58,638 nucleotides of DNA, from the NCBI RefSeq assembly GCF_001590835.1, contig NZ_LTAQ01000016.1, forward strand, positions 1 to 58,638, written 5' to 3'. Positions 47,169 to 57,839 of the stretch are shown piece after piece. The position numbers were made by a program, and so were the translations under genes. This stretch comes from Bacillus gaemokensis (GTDB lineage Bacteria > Bacillota > Bacilli > Bacillales > Bacillaceae_G). Position 1 is the stretch's first letter; every line of letters begins with the position of its first letter. The notes under the pieces were generated by a model. The model had not been told where the DNA came from, searched no databases, and saw only the letters and a list, made by a program, of their open reading frames with translations.

Positions 47169-48113
47169 ATGATTGAAATTGAAAAACCGAAAATCGAAAC
47201 GGTTGAACTTAACGAAGATGCTAAGTATGGTAAATTCGTGATTGAACCGCTTGAGCGTGGATATGGTACTACTTTGGGTAACTCCTTACGTCGTATTCTT
47301 TTATCCTCACTCCCTGGTGCCGCTGTAACTGCCATCCAAATTGATGGCGTATTACACGAATTTTCAACAGTTGAGGGCGTAGTAGAAGACGTTACAACAA
47401 TGATCTTAAACTTGAAAAAATTAGCTCTTAAAATCTACTCTGAAGAAGAGAAGACGTTGGAAATCGATGTACAGGGCGAAGGTATTGTCACAGCTGCTGA
47501 TATTACTCACGATAGTGATGTTGAAATCTTAAATCCAGATTTACACATTGCAACGTTAGCAAAAGATGCGCATTTCCGCGTGCGTTTAACTGCAAAGCGT
47601 GGTCGTGGGTATACGCCAGCTGATGCAAATAAAAGCGAAGATCAACCAATAGGGGTTATTCCTATTGATTCTATTTATACACCAGTATCACGTGTGACTT
47701 ACCAAGTGGAAAAGACACGTGTCGGACAAGTGGCAAATTATGATAAGCTTACGCTTGATGTATGGACGGATGGAAGCATCGGGCCAAAAGAAGCTATCTC
47801 TTTAGGTGCCAAAATCTTAACTGAGCATTTAAACATTTTCGTTGGTTTAACTGATGAAGCACAAAATGCTGAGATTATGGTCGAAAAGGAAGAAGATCAA
47901 AAAGAAAAAGTTCTAGAGATGACTATTGAAGAACTTGATCTTTCTGTTCGTTCTTATAATTGCTTAAAACGTGCAGGAATTAATACTGTACAAGAGCTTG
48001 CGAACAAAACAGAAGAAGATATGATGAAAGTTCGTAACTTAGGACGTAAATCCTTAGAAGAAGTTAAGCATAAGCTTGAAGAATTAGGTTTAGGCTTACG
48101 TAAAGACGACTGA
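47169..48113 (+). CDS. rpoA: RNA polymerase alpha subunit
   Basis: Alpha dimerises to nucleate polymerase assembly. The N-terminal domain (about 1-230; [20 protein letters not shown] near 34-53) and the C-terminal domain with helix-hairpin-helix ([34 protein letters not shown]) that binds UP elements and activators are complete; 314 aa. GAAGGAGGG precedes ATG. The gap upstream carries its own hairpin. Confidence 0.98.
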   Translation: MIEIEKPKIETVELNEDAKYGKFVIEPLERGYGTTLGNSLRRILLSSLPGAAVTAIQIDGVLHEFSTVEGVVEDVTTMILNLKKLALKIYSEEEKTLEIDVQGEGIVTAADITHDSDVEILNPDLHIATLAKDAHFRVRLTAKRGRGYTPADANKSEDQPIGVIPIDSIYTPVSRVTYQVEKTRVGQVANYDKLTLDVWTDGSIGPKEAISLGAKILTEHLNIFVGLTDEAQNAEIMVEKEEDQKEKVLEMTIEELDLSVRSYNCLKRAGINTVQELANKTEEDMMKVRNLGRKSLEEVKHKLEELGLGLRKDD

Positions 48114-48148
48114 GGATTTAAAATCATCAACAAAGGAGGGAACTACGA

Positions 48149-48511
48149 ATGGCATACAGAAAATTAGGCCGTACAAGTGCGCAACGTAAAGCTATGTTAC
48201 GTGACTTAGCTACTGATTTAATTATCAACGAGCGCATCCAAACGACAGAAACTCGTGCAAAAGAACTTCGTTCTGTAGTGGAAAAAATGATCACTTTAGG
48301 TAAACGCGGAGATCTTCATGCTCGTCGTCAAGCAGCAGCTTTCATCCGTAATGAAGTTGCTAATGCTGAGACTGGTCAAGATGCACTTCAAAAATTATTC
48401 GCTGATGTAGCTCCACGCTATGCTGAGCGTCAAGGCGGATACACTCGTATTGCAAAAATTGGTCCACGTCGCGGAGACGCTGCACCAATGGTAATTATCG
48501 AGTTAGTATAA
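48149..48511 (+). CDS. rplQ: 50S ribosomal protein L17
   Basis: L17 is the last gene of the 15-kb ribosomal super-operon. [41 protein letters not shown] is the signature; 120 aa. AAAGGAGGG lies before ATG and a terminator follows the stop. Confidence 0.97.
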
Positions 48512-48520
48512 TGATAATTA

Positions 48521-48570
48521 AAAGGGCAGGACAGTTCTTTTCAAGTAACTGGTCATGGCCCTTTTTTTTT
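48521..48570 (+). terminator. Terminator of the S10-spc-alpha super-operon
   Basis: AAAGGGC (48521-48527) pairs with GCCCTTT (48558-48564), and an inner helix GACAGTT/AACTGGTC extends it, followed by nine or more T. It is the first strong terminator after rpsJ. Confidence 0.9.
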
Positions 48571-48572
48571 AA

Positions 48573-50310
<1,738 letters not shown>

Positions 50311-50323
<13 letters not shown>

Positions 50324-51105
50324 TTATTGGAAGATATATTCCAGGCGGGTCACTCGTTCATCAACTTGATCCTCGTACGAAGCTGTTGATTGTCTTTTTA
50401 TATGTATTTGTTGTCTTTTTAGCAAATAATGCGATTTCATATGGACTTTTATTTTTATATGCACTCATTGCTTTATTTTTTGCAAAAGTGCCGATTCGTT
50501 ATGTACTTTCGGGCTTAAAACCAATTTTATGGATTTTTCTTTTTACATTTTTCCTGCATATTTTTACAAATAAAGAAGGGGATGTACTGTTCCAGCTTGG
50601 TTGGTTTTCGATACATGAAAAAGGATTAGAGCAAGGGATATATATTTCCATACGCTTTTTTGTCATTATTTTAATGACAACATTATTGACGTTAACGACA
50701 ACACCTATTGAAATTACTGATGGTATGGAGACGTTGTTAAAGCCATTAAAGCGAATAAAGGTTCCTGTTCATGAAATCGCATTAATGATGTCTATTTCTC
50801 TCCGTTTTATCCCAACATTAATGGATGAGACGAGCAAAATTATGAAGGCGCAAGCATCCCGCGGCATAGACTTTGCTGATGGACCGATAAAAGATAGATT
50901 AAAGGCTGTTATTTCTTTGCTTGTACCACTCTTTATTAGTGCTTTTAAACGTGCTGAGGACTTAGCAATTGCGATGGAGGCACGTGGCTATCAAAGCGGT
51001 GAAGGCCGTACAAAATTTAGGCAGCTACGCTGGAAATTGAGCGATACGTTAACAATAGTAAGTTTACTTTGTTTAGCGTGTATTTTAGCATGGGTGCGAT
51101 CGTAA
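50311..51105 (+). CDS. ecfT: ECF transporter transmembrane subunit EcfT
   Basis: EcfT couples the ATPases to S components. The 264-aa protein has about five hydrophobic spans and the two coupling-helix motifs with A-R-G (QASRGIDF near 188, EARGYQSG near 225). AAAGGTGG precedes ATG inside ecfA2. The three-gene module after rplQ is conserved in Firmicutes. Confidence 0.94.
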
Positions 51106-51119
51106 TGGAGAATAGAGAA

Positions 51120-51863
51120 ATGGAAAGAATAAAATGTACAGTTGCATATGATGGCATTCATTTTTGTGGATATCAAATTCAACCACAGCATCGTACTGTT
51201 CAACAAGAAATAGAGAAAGCCCTTCAAAAACTGCATAAAGGAGAGCTTATTCGTGTTCAGGCGTCTGGGAGAACAGACTCTACGGTCCACGCAAGAGGAC
51301 AGGTTATCCACTTTGATACACCTTTATCTCTTGAAGGTTGGCAGTGGATGAATGCTTTAAGTACCATGTTGCCAGATGATATTGCCATTCTGCAAGTAGA
51401 GAAAAAAACAGAGGATTTTCATGCGCGTTACGGTGTTGAGAAAAAAGAATATCGCTACCGTGTGTTATTATCTAAAAGTGCGGATGTATTCCGTAGAAAC
51501 TATGTGTATCAGTATCCTTATCCATTGGATATAGAATTTATAAGAAAAGCAATTCCTCATTTTATTGGAACGCATGATTTTACTTCATTTTGTTCGGCAA
51601 AAACTGACAAAAAGGATAAAGTGCGAACAATTTATGAAATAGATTTAATTGAGCAAGGTGACGAACTGATTTTTCGCTTTGTAGGAAACGGATTTTTGTA
51701 TAATATGGTGAGAATTATTGTTGGTACGCTTCTTAGCGTAGGACAAGGAAAGATTGATTCTGACAGCATTCCAGAGATTTTAAGAAAACAGGATCGTCGT
51801 TTTGCTGGGAAGATGGTGCCAGGGCACGGACTTTATTTATGGCAGGTAAACTATAACAACTAA
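51120..51863 (+). CDS. truA: tRNA pseudouridine(38-40) synthase TruA
   Basis: TruA isomerises uridines in the tRNA anticodon stem-loop. The catalytic aspartate is D53 in [18 protein letters not shown]. The ATG at [12 protein letters not shown], with GGAG ten bases upstream, gives 247 aa; an in-frame ATG at 51105 overlaps the ecfT stop and is a possible alternative start. It follows the ECF genes and precedes rplM. Confidence 0.94.
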   Translation: MERIKCTVAYDGIHFCGYQIQPQHRTVQQEIEKALQKLHKGELIRVQASGRTDSTVHARGQVIHFDTPLSLEGWQWMNALSTMLPDDIAILQVEKKTEDFHARYGVEKKEYRYRVLLSKSADVFRRNYVYQYPYPLDIEFIRKAIPHFIGTHDFTSFCSAKTDKKDKVRTIYEIDLIEQGDELIFRFVGNGFLYNMVRIIVGTLLSVGQGKIDSDSIPEILRKQDRRFAGKMVPGHGLYLWQVNYNN

Positions 51864-51881
51864 TCCTGGTGTAACATTTGC

Positions 51882-51910
51882 TTGACATTAGAATCTCAAA
51901 AGGATATCAT
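51882..51910 (+). promoter_or_regulatory. Sigma-A promoter of rplM-rpsI
   Basis: Perfect TTGACA (51882-51887), 17 bases, TATCAT (51905-51910). It lies just after truA and starts the L13 leader transcript. Confidence 0.85.
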
Positions 51911-51920
51911 AACATATGGT

Positions 51921-51976
51921 ATTGTTTCTAAAACCACGATTAGCCCCGGAAGGAAATCGTGTTTAAGATAAACAAT
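51921..51976 (+). promoter_or_regulatory. L13 ribosomal leader
   Basis: Two nested helices are visible: ATTGTTT (51921-51927) with AAACAAT (51970-51976), and CACGATT (51935-51941) with AATCGTG (51955-51961) closing the conserved AGCCCCGGAAGG-type loop. This matches the Firmicute L13-leader RNA family. L13 probably binds it to repress rplM-rpsI. Confidence 0.88.
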
Positions 51977-52015
51977 AGATTTTTTCTATGGAAAAGATAA
52001 CGAGGAGGGAAACAC

Positions 52016-52453
52016 ATGCGTACGACTTTTATGGCAAAAGCTAACGAAGTTGAGCGTAAATGGTATGTGGTTGACGCTGAAGGTCAAACTTTAGGTCGCC
52101 TTGCTAGTGAAGTAGCATCCATTTTACGTGGTAAAAACAAACCAACATTTACACCACACGTTGACACGGGTGATCATGTAATTATTATTAACGCTGAGAA
52201 AATTCATTTAACAGGTAATAAATTAAACGATAAAATTTACTACCGTCACACTAACCACCCAGGTGGACTTAAACAAAGAACAGCTCTAGAAATGCGTACA
52301 AACTACCCTGTACAAATGTTAGAGCTTGCAATTAAAGGCATGCTTCCAAAAGGACGTTTAGGACGTCAAGTGTCTAAAAAATTAAATGTGTATGCTGGAG
52401 CTGAGCATCCACACCAAGCACAAAAACCAGAAGTTTACGAACTTCGCGGATAA
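52016..52453 (+). CDS. rplM: 50S ribosomal protein L13
   Basis: L13 is an early 50S assembly protein. [48 protein letters not shown] is the signature; 145 aa. CGAGGAGGG lies before ATG. A second in-frame ATG five codons later has no separate ribosome-binding site. Paired with rpsI under the L13 leader. Confidence 0.96.
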
Positions 52454-52474
52454 TTAATTAAAGGAGGGCTTACT

Positions 52475-52867
52475 TTGGCACAGGTACAATACTATGGTAC
52501 TGGACGTCGTAAGAGTTCAGTAGCACGCGTGCGTCTAGTTCCAGGCGAAGGACGCGTTATCATTAACGGTCGTGATTTTGAAAATTATATCCCATTTGCT
52601 GCATTACGTGAAGTAGTGAAACAACCTCTAGTTGCAACAGAAACTTTAGGTAACTACGATGTACTTGTAAACGTAAATGGTGGTGGATACACTGGTCAAG
52701 CTGGTGCTATTCGTCACGGTATTTCTCGCGCTTTATTAAAAGCTGACCCAGAATACCGTCTAACATTAAAACGTGCGGGTCTATTAACTCGTGACGCACG
52801 TATGAAAGAGCGTAAAAAATACGGTCTTAAAGGCGCACGTCGTGCACCTCAGTTCTCAAAACGTTAA
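52475..52867 (+). CDS. rpsI: 30S ribosomal protein S9
   Basis: S9 reaches the P-site tRNA through its C-terminal tail ([10 protein letters not shown]). [33 protein letters not shown] is typical; 130 aa. It starts with TTG behind AAAGGAGGG. Confidence 0.96.
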
Positions 52868-52881
52868 TTTTTGCGAACTTC

Positions 52882-52911
52882 AAACCCCAGCCCTTCGGCT
52901 GGGGTTTTTTA
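52882..52911 (+). terminator. Terminator after rpsI
   Basis: ACCCCAGCC (52884-52892) pairs with GGCTGGGGT (52897-52905) around CTTC, then a run of T. The rest of the 251-base gap to ybaK holds a GAGG/CCTC mini-hairpin and a 14-bp palindrome, and no gene. Confidence 0.93.
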
Positions 52912-53087
52912 TTGTTCTTTACTAGGATAAGAAACGGCATTACATTCCTCGAATATTTTTCATCTTCCTATTTGCAAAAGAGGCTGAAGAACCTCAATGA
53001 ATAAATTTTCAATTTACTACAACCCTATATAGCTTGGAATATTTTAGTGAGCCGTTCCTACGTATGCTTCTTCTCTAGAAGTTTAGA

Positions 53088-53101
53088 CTAATACGTATTA
53101 G
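53088..53101 (+). promoter_or_regulatory. 14-bp perfect palindrome abutting the ybaK ribosome-binding site
   Basis: CTAATACGTATTAG is a perfect dyad ending where GGGAGG begins. As DNA it resembles a repressor operator; as RNA it could form a seven-bp stem only with a strained loop (five bp with a four-base loop). Function unknown. Confidence 0.55.
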
Positions 53102-53118
53102 GGAGGTTTATAAGTACT

Positions 53119-53547
53119 ATGAATGTCATTATTAGCTTACAAGAAAAACAAAAAGAAAAGCAGTTGAAATATGAACGGAGAATGCTTCGTGAATTATCAT
53201 TAAACACATTACGAACGAATATTCGTGATGCTTTTGATATGAAAGAATTGCATCGTCAGTACGAGGACTATTGTATTGAATTAGGAATTGAATCGTACTT
53301 ACTTGGAGCAAGATATAGTAAATTTGGCTATTATGGAGAATCATTTTTTGACGTAAAATATAGAGCTTTAGAAGAAGAACAGCAATTGACGGAAATGTTA
53401 TTTCATTTTTTGACGAGTATGACTGTAAGGGAGATAGAATCAAAAGATGAAGAATTGCTGTATGAATCTTGCCAACAATTTATTAGTTCATGGTGGCGTG
53501 AAGGATACGAAAAGGGTGAAAGAAGATACCGGTTAAAGCTGCATTAA
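53119..53547 (+). CDS. ybaK: Conserved Bacillus protein YbaK (DUF2521 family)
   Basis: A 142-aa, highly charged, probably helical protein with no signal peptide or membrane segment. The order ybaK-cwlD is conserved in Bacillus and suggests a sporulation link, but no function is known to me. TAGGGAGG lies 12 bases before ATG, and the palindrome described separately sits against it. The short glycine-tyrosine segment KFGYYGESFF near 71-80 and a C-terminal SSWWREGYEKGERRYR stretch stand out. Confidence 0.8.
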   Translation: MNVIISLQEKQKEKQLKYERRMLRELSLNTLRTNIRDAFDMKELHRQYEDYCIELGIESYLLGARYSKFGYYGESFFDVKYRALEEEQQLTEMLFHFLTSMTVREIESKDEELLYESCQQFISSWWREGYEKGERRYRLKLH

Positions 53548-53573
53548 GAAACGCATAAACTTTCCTCTTGTCC

Positions 53574-53584
53574 CATATAAGTAA
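53574..53584 (+). promoter_or_regulatory. CATATAAGTAA element before cwlD (possible sporulation -10)
   Basis: Identical to the element before pdaB. A GCATA pentamer lies 16 bases upstream, a possible forespore-sigma -35 with short spacing. cwlD is known to be expressed by sporulation sigma factors in B. subtilis. Confidence 0.4.
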
Positions 53585-53613
53585 TTAGAGGGACTAGCTG
53601 GAGGGGGAAAGGT

Positions 53614-54327
53614 ATGAAGAGAATTCGAATTATCTCCTTTATGCTTGCTGCTGTTGTGTTGTTTTTCTTGGTAAAACAAGAATTTCAAATTACAAATTCG
53701 TGGCGAGCTTGGAACTTACCTTTATCAGGGAAGGTAATTGTATTAGATGCTGGGCATGGCGGACCAGATGGAGGAGCGGTTGGTGGTAAGGATATAGTGG
53801 AAAAAAACATTACGCTTGAAATTACAAAAATGGTACGAGATTATTTGCAGGAGCAAGGTGCTTTAGTTATGTTAACAAGAGAGGGAGATTATGATTTAGC
53901 TAATAAAGGTACAAAATCATATAGTAGACGCAAAGCAGAGGACTTAAAAAAGCGTGTAGAAATCGTTAATAAGCCTGATGTGGATTTTTTTGCGAGCATT
54001 CATTTAAATGCTCTGCCAAGCAGTGGATCAAAGGGGGCACAAACGTTTTACTATCGCTCTTTAATTGAAAACGAACGTGCGGCGAAATTTATACAAGCTG
54101 AATTGCGAACGAGTTTAGAAAACACGAATCGTTCAGCTAAAACAATTTCTCACGTCTACTTGCTTAAGTATGCGAAAACACCAGGTGCTTTGATTGAGGC
54201 TGGTTTTTTATCAAACGTAAATGAAAGATACATGTTAAATTCGGAAAAATATCAGCAAAAGGTGGCAGCTGCAATATACCGCGGAATACTCCGTTATTTT
54301 ACGGAAAAAGGAAATCCTCCTGAATAA
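53614..54327 (+). CDS. cwlD: Spore cortex N-acetylmuramoyl-L-alanine amidase CwlD
   Basis: CwlD strips the peptide from muramic acid so that muramic-delta-lactam can form in spore cortex, needed for germination. An N-terminal hydrophobic anchor (about 5-20) precedes an Amidase_3 domain with zinc ligands H48 (LDAGHGGPDGG), E63 and H130 (ASIHLNA) and catalytic E195 (LIEAGF); 237 aa. GGAGGGGG lies before ATG. The upstream CATATAAGTAA recurs before pdaB. PdaA, its partner, is not in the window; pdaB is nearby. Confidence 0.95.
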   Translation: MKRIRIISFMLAAVVLFFLVKQEFQITNSWRAWNLPLSGKVIVLDAGHGGPDGGAVGGKDIVEKNITLEITKMVRDYLQEQGALVMLTREGDYDLANKGTKSYSRRKAEDLKKRVEIVNKPDVDFFASIHLNALPSSGSKGAQTFYYRSLIENERAAKFIQAELRTSLENTNRSAKTISHVYLLKYAKTPGALIEAGFLSNVNERYMLNSEKYQQKVAAAIYRGILRYFTEKGNPPE

Positions 54328-54338
54328 GGGGGATTTTT
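54313..54338 (+). terminator. Terminator overlapping the cwlD stop
   Basis: AAATCC and TCC pair with GGG and GGATTT around the cwlD stop codon, followed by five T. The hairpin begins within the last codons of cwlD. Confidence 0.75.
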
Positions 54339-54373
54339 GAATTCCTCTCGTTAACGAAGTTTTCGGAAAATAT

Positions 54374-54381
54374 GTTATACT
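54374..54381 (+). promoter_or_regulatory. Extended -10 promoter element of salA
   Basis: TGTTATACT (54373-54381) fits the extended -10 consensus TGnTATAAT with one mismatch. The -35 region is poor (TTAACG, 19 bases upstream). It lies about 90 bases before salA. Confidence 0.5.
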
Positions 54382-54472
54382 GGAAATGTAAACGTATTTA
54401 TTTTGTATGCAAATGAACAAACCCAATTCATTTAACATTACTTTATTTTTCATACAGGGGGCTGGGCTGATT

Positions 54473-55537
54473 ATGGTAACGAAAGAGCAAGTAGTGAAAG
54501 TGCTTGAAGGGATTACTGATCCGTTTCTACATAAAACATTAAGAGAAACAAATGCAATCAAAGAGATAACGGTAAAGCCTGAGAAAGAGCATGTCAGTAT
54601 TAAAATTGCAATCGTAAAAACAGGAACTGCCGAACAAATGCAATTGCAGGCAGCTATTGTTAAGCTTGTCAAAGAACTTGGAGCAGCAACAGTTGGTCTG
54701 CGCTTTGCTGAATTTACAGAGGATGAACTAGCAGAGTTTGCGCCACCGCAAGAAGAACAAAAAAATGAGTCTTTATTATCACCACATTCTAAAACCACGT
54801 TCTTAGCGGTTGCTAGTGGAAAAGGTGGAGTTGGGAAATCAACTGTTTCAGTTAACCTTGCTATTTCATTGGCGCGTTTAGGGAAAAAAGTTGGTATTAT
54901 TGACGCGGATATATATGGATTCAGTGTGCCGGATATGATGGGAATAGAAAAGCGTCCAATTGTACGAGGGGATAAAATCATCCCGGTGGAGCGTCTAGGA
55001 GTAAAAGTCATATCAATGGGCTTCTTTGTAGAGGATAATGCACCAGTTATTTGGAGAGGACCTATGCTTGGAAAAATGCTAAATCATTTCTTTACGGAAG
55101 TGGAATGGGGAGATTTGGATTACTTAGTGTTAGACTTGCCACCTGGTACAGGTGATGTGGCATTAGATGTTCACTCGATGTTGCCTGCTTGTAAAGAAAT
55201 TATTGTCACAACTCCTCATCCAACGGCAGCATTTGTAGCTGCTCGCGCAGGGGCGATGGCTCTGCGTACTGAACACAGCATTCTTGGGGTTGTAGAAAAT
55301 ATGGCATACTTTGAAAGTAGAGTAACTGGTGAAAGAGAGTATGTATTTGGAAAAGGCGGCGGAGATAAATTAGCTGAAGAGCTACAAACTGATGTATTAG
55401 GTCGGATTCCACTTCAGCAGCCAGATTGGAATAAAGATGATTTTGCACCATCTGTATACGAGGATACACATAAAACAGGTATCATTTATCGGACGATAGC
55501 AGAGCAAGTTATTGATAGAACATTAGTTAAACAATAA
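54473..55537 (+). CDS. salA: Mrp/ApbC-family P-loop ATPase SalA
   Basis: SalA in B. subtilis affects expression of exoprotease genes through ScoC; the family also includes Fe-S carriers. An N-terminal MIP18-like domain (1-85) precedes the deviant Walker A GKGGVGKST at 116-124 and the DLPPGTGDVALD segment. The C-terminal CPxC iron-sulfur motif of Mrp is absent (YFESRVTGEREYVFG at that place), so SalA-type regulation is likelier than Fe-S carriage. The ATG after GGGGGCTGGG gives 354 aa; upstream open codons lack support. Confidence 0.92.
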   Translation: MVTKEQVVKVLEGITDPFLHKTLRETNAIKEITVKPEKEHVSIKIAIVKTGTAEQMQLQAAIVKLVKELGAATVGLRFAEFTEDELAEFAPPQEEQKNESLLSPHSKTTFLAVASGKGGVGKSTVSVNLAISLARLGKKVGIIDADIYGFSVPDMMGIEKRPIVRGDKIIPVERLGVKVISMGFFVEDNAPVIWRGPMLGKMLNHFFTEVEWGDLDYLVLDLPPGTGDVALDVHSMLPACKEIIVTTPHPTAAFVAARAGAMALRTEHSILGVVENMAYFESRVTGEREYVFGKGGGDKLAEELQTDVLGRIPLQQPDWNKDDFAPSVYEDTHKTGIIYRTIAEQVIDRTLVKQ

Positions 55538-55559
55538 TAAGCTCCTATTAAGATAAGAA

Positions 55560-55594
55560 AAATTCCCCATCCTACATGTAGTGATGGGGAATTT
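55560..55594 (-). terminator. Terminator between convergent salA and gerD
   Basis: AAATTCCCCATC (55560-55571) pairs with GATGGGGAATTT (55583-55594). Read on the minus strand it is followed by a T-rich tract (complement of AAGATAAGAAAA), so it best serves gerD but may also stop salA transcription. Confidence 0.8.
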
Positions 55595-55614
55595 ACTATA
55601 TGGAGAGATTGATT

Positions 55615-56232
55615 TTATTTTTGTTCTTGTTCTTTATTTCCGTCTTGTGAGCCACCTTCTTCTTTCTTCTCAGAGCCGCCGCCTTTTTCGGCTTTTTGAA
55701 CAGCTTTGCTAATGATATCAATCATTTTTGCTTGGAAGAGTGGGCTTTCGGCTGTTTCATTTAATACTTGCTGTAAATATTGACGATATTCTTTACTTTT
55801 CATGGTTTGTAGCATCATTTTTTCCACTTCAGGGTTTTTCATAATTTCTATAACACCGGCTTGGTATTCAGGGTCCTTCAATAAAGTTTTCATTAAATTT
55901 GTTTGTTCTTTGCCCATACTTTTTGCGAATTTCGCTGAAAACTCAGGGTCTTTAAATAATTTTTCCCAAAATTGTTGCCCCTTCTCGGATACCATTGCAT
56001 CTTCAATTGTTTTCTTTACTACTGTTTCATCCAATATAAGTGCTTGTTTCATTTTCTCATCGGTTAATACATCTTGAATTGCTTTCTTTCCTTGATCAGT
56101 TTTTAAAATATCGACAATCATTTTCTTTGTTTGATCGTAATCTAATTCTGATTTTTCTTCTTTTCCTTGTACACATGCGACAAGTACAGTAAACAGAAGC
56201 GAAGAAACCAAAACGAGCAGCATCCGTTTCAT
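55615..56232 (-). CDS. gerD: Spore germination lipoprotein GerD
   Basis: GerD is the inner-spore-membrane lipoprotein that clusters nutrient germinant receptors into the germinosome. The N-terminal signal ends in the lipobox LVAC with C20 as acylation site. The middle is alpha-helical and forms the known trimeric core; the C-terminal 25 residues are glycine- and glutamate-rich and probably disordered. Length 205 aa. AAAGGAGC precedes ATG. A sigma-G-like promoter lies upstream, fitting forespore expression. Confidence 0.95.
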   Translation of the reverse strand: MKRMLLVLVSSLLFTVLVACVQGKEEKSELDYDQTKKMIVDILKTDQGKKAIQDVLTDEKMKQALILDETVVKKTIEDAMVSEKGQQFWEKLFKDPEFSAKFAKSMGKEQTNLMKTLLKDPEYQAGVIEIMKNPEVEKMMLQTMKSKEYRQYLQQVLNETAESPLFQAKMIDIISKAVQKAEKGGGSEKKEEGGSQDGNKEQEQK

Positions 56233-56272
56233 TAGTTGGAGCTCCTTTCAACACAGTTCTCTTTTTTAATAT

Positions 56273-56302
56273 AAATATCTTTGAAGAATTTATACATATT
56301 CA
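56273..56302 (-). promoter_or_regulatory. Sigma-G-like promoter of gerD
   Basis: On the minus strand TGAATA (56302-56297) is followed after 17 bases by GATATTT (56279-56273). The -35 matches sigma-G perfectly, the -10 partly (CATACTA consensus). gerD is sigma-G dependent in B. subtilis, which supports the call. Confidence 0.55.
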
Positions 56303-56370
56303 TGGCTAGCTTTTTGAAATTGTCATTGATACAATTTAAGTAGAAATATATGAATAATGGGGGATGTGTT

Positions 56371-56985
56371 GTGAATAGCCGAAAGTGGGTACGACTCTTT
56401 TTTACGACGTTGTTTCTTGGTGGGATTAGTACAATCTGTATTGGCTTTATTTTAAAGTGGGACAAGTACGCTGAATTTTTTCAAAATTTCGACGGGAAAG
56501 AGGTTTTAGCAGTTTCTTTTTGGTTAATGGGTGTAGGGTTTATTTTTAGTGTTATAAGCCAAATGGGCTTTTTTGCATATTTAACAGTCCATCGTTTCGG
56601 TCTAGGAATGTTTCGATCTTCTTCTCTCTGGAATACAATTCAGTTATTTTTCATTGCATTTGTATTGTTTGACTTTGTGTATTTAAGGTCAGTACTTATT
56701 GCAAATGGAGATGCTTCACTGGGGAATAATATTCTTGTAGCGGGATTATTGTTTTTGTTTGGGGCAATCGTGGCTTATGTAAAGAGTAGAGAAACGAATA
56801 AGAAGGCATTTGTACCTGCTTTATTCTTTATGGTTGTGGTAACAACTCTTGAATGGGTACCAGCACTCCGAATCAATGACACGGATTGGTTATATTTAAT
56901 GGTTATACCACTTTTATTGTGTAATGCATATCAGTTACTTATATTACATCGTTTAATAGGACAAAAAAGTGAATCAGCTAGCTAA
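56371..56985 (+). CDS. kbaA: KinB signalling pathway activator KbaA
   Basis: KbaA is a membrane protein needed for KinB activity in the sporulation phosphorelay of B. subtilis. I count about six hydrophobic segments in 204 aa. I chose the GTG (MNSRKWVRLFFTTLFLGG) because GGGGGA lies seven bases upstream; an ATG seven codons earlier would place that sequence inside the gene. It is divergent from gerD and convergent with pdaB. Confidence 0.88.
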   Translation: MNSRKWVRLFFTTLFLGGISTICIGFILKWDKYAEFFQNFDGKEVLAVSFWLMGVGFIFSVISQMGFFAYLTVHRFGLGMFRSSSLWNTIQLFFIAFVLFDFVYLRSVLIANGDASLGNNILVAGLLFLFGAIVAYVKSRETNKKAFVPALFFMVVVTTLEWVPALRINDTDWLYLMVIPLLLCNAYQLLILHRLIGQKSESAS

Positions 56986-56994
56986 GGGGAAAAT

Positions 56995-57038
56995 AAAAAG
57001 GATACAATATCTTAGACATAAGATATTGTATCCTTTTT
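56995..57038. terminator. Bidirectional terminator between kbaA and pdaB
   Basis: A 20-bp perfect stem (56995-57014 with 57019-57038) around GACA, A-rich on the left and T-rich on the right. It can end transcription from both convergent genes. Confidence 0.93.
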
Positions 57039-57074
57039 GTATGGGGGATTTTAGAATAATTAAGGATAAGCATT

Positions 57075-57839
57075 TTATTTTATATCTTCGCTGTTCGTAT
57101 TTGTATTAGAAATAAGTTGTGATATGGATATTTGCTCATATCCTTCACTTTTTAATTTCTGCAGGATTAGAGGGAGAGCTTTATTGGTTTGGAGTGCTGA
57201 GTCGGAAGCGTGCAATAAAACAATATCTCCGCCACGTAGATTGTTAGCGACAGTTGATGCAATTTTATTTACACCAGGGTTCTTCCAGTCATTTGAATTG
57301 TTACTCCAATGAACAACTGTATATCCTAATGATTCTGCGACCTTAAGTGCCGTTTTATTAAATTCACCACTAGGAGGGCGTAAGAGCTTGACTTGTTTGA
57401 CACCAAGCTTTGTAAATACATCTTGTGCACGTATAAGATCTCTTCGCATTTCGCTCGCTTCTAATGAAGTATAAGATGTATAGTTATAGCCCATGCTGCC
57501 AATCTCGTGGCCATCTTTCATAATGCGCTCAACAATATCGGGGTGTCTTTCAGCCCATGCAGCAGAAAGGAAGAATGTTGCATTTCGAATTTCTCTTTCC
57601 TTTAATGTATCAAGGATTGGGATCGCTTTTTTGTCCCCCCAGCTAATATCGAACGTTAACGCAACTTGTTTTTTTGCGGTATCGCCTTTGTAAATTACTT
57701 TTGGACCAGTAGCTGTTGAAAAAGTGGATTCATGAGAATATGTCTTTAAGAAAAGAAGCCAGGCTGTAAATAAGGAAAGTACAATTATTAAACTAATGTG
57801 TTTAAACGTACGCTTACTTGTTATCAAAAAGAAAAACAT
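57075..57839 (-). CDS. pdaB: Polysaccharide deacetylase-like sporulation protein PdaB
   Basis: PdaB is required to keep spores stable after late sporulation. An N-terminal membrane segment (about 14-32) precedes a NodB-like domain. The catalytic TFD is kept at 62-64, but the metal-binding HxxxH is replaced by MGYNYTSY (116-123), as I recall for the PdaB subfamily, so ordinary metal-dependent deacetylation is doubtful. RPPSGEFN and LLHASDS mark later motifs; 254 aa. The Shine-Dalgarno is weak (GGGGCGGAAG). CATATAAGTAA lies 32 bases upstream of the start. Confidence 0.93.
   Translation of the reverse strand: MFFFLITSKRTFKHISLIIVLSLFTAWLLFLKTYSHESTFSTATGPKVIYKGDTAKKQVALTFDISWGDKKAIPILDTLKEREIRNATFFLSAAWAERHPDIVERIMKDGHEIGSMGYNYTSYTSLEASEMRRDLIRAQDVFTKLGVKQVKLLRPPSGEFNKTALKVAESLGYTVVHWSNNSNDWKNPGVNKIASTVANNLRGGDIVLLHASDSALQTNKALPLILQKLKSEGYEQISISQLISNTNTNSEDIK

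Noticed and set aside
54235-55011. 258-codon open frame on the minus strand across cwlD and salA
   Set aside because: It lies antisense to two well-identified genes, has a serine/threonine-rich low-complexity composition and no ribosome-binding site; it is a shadow frame.
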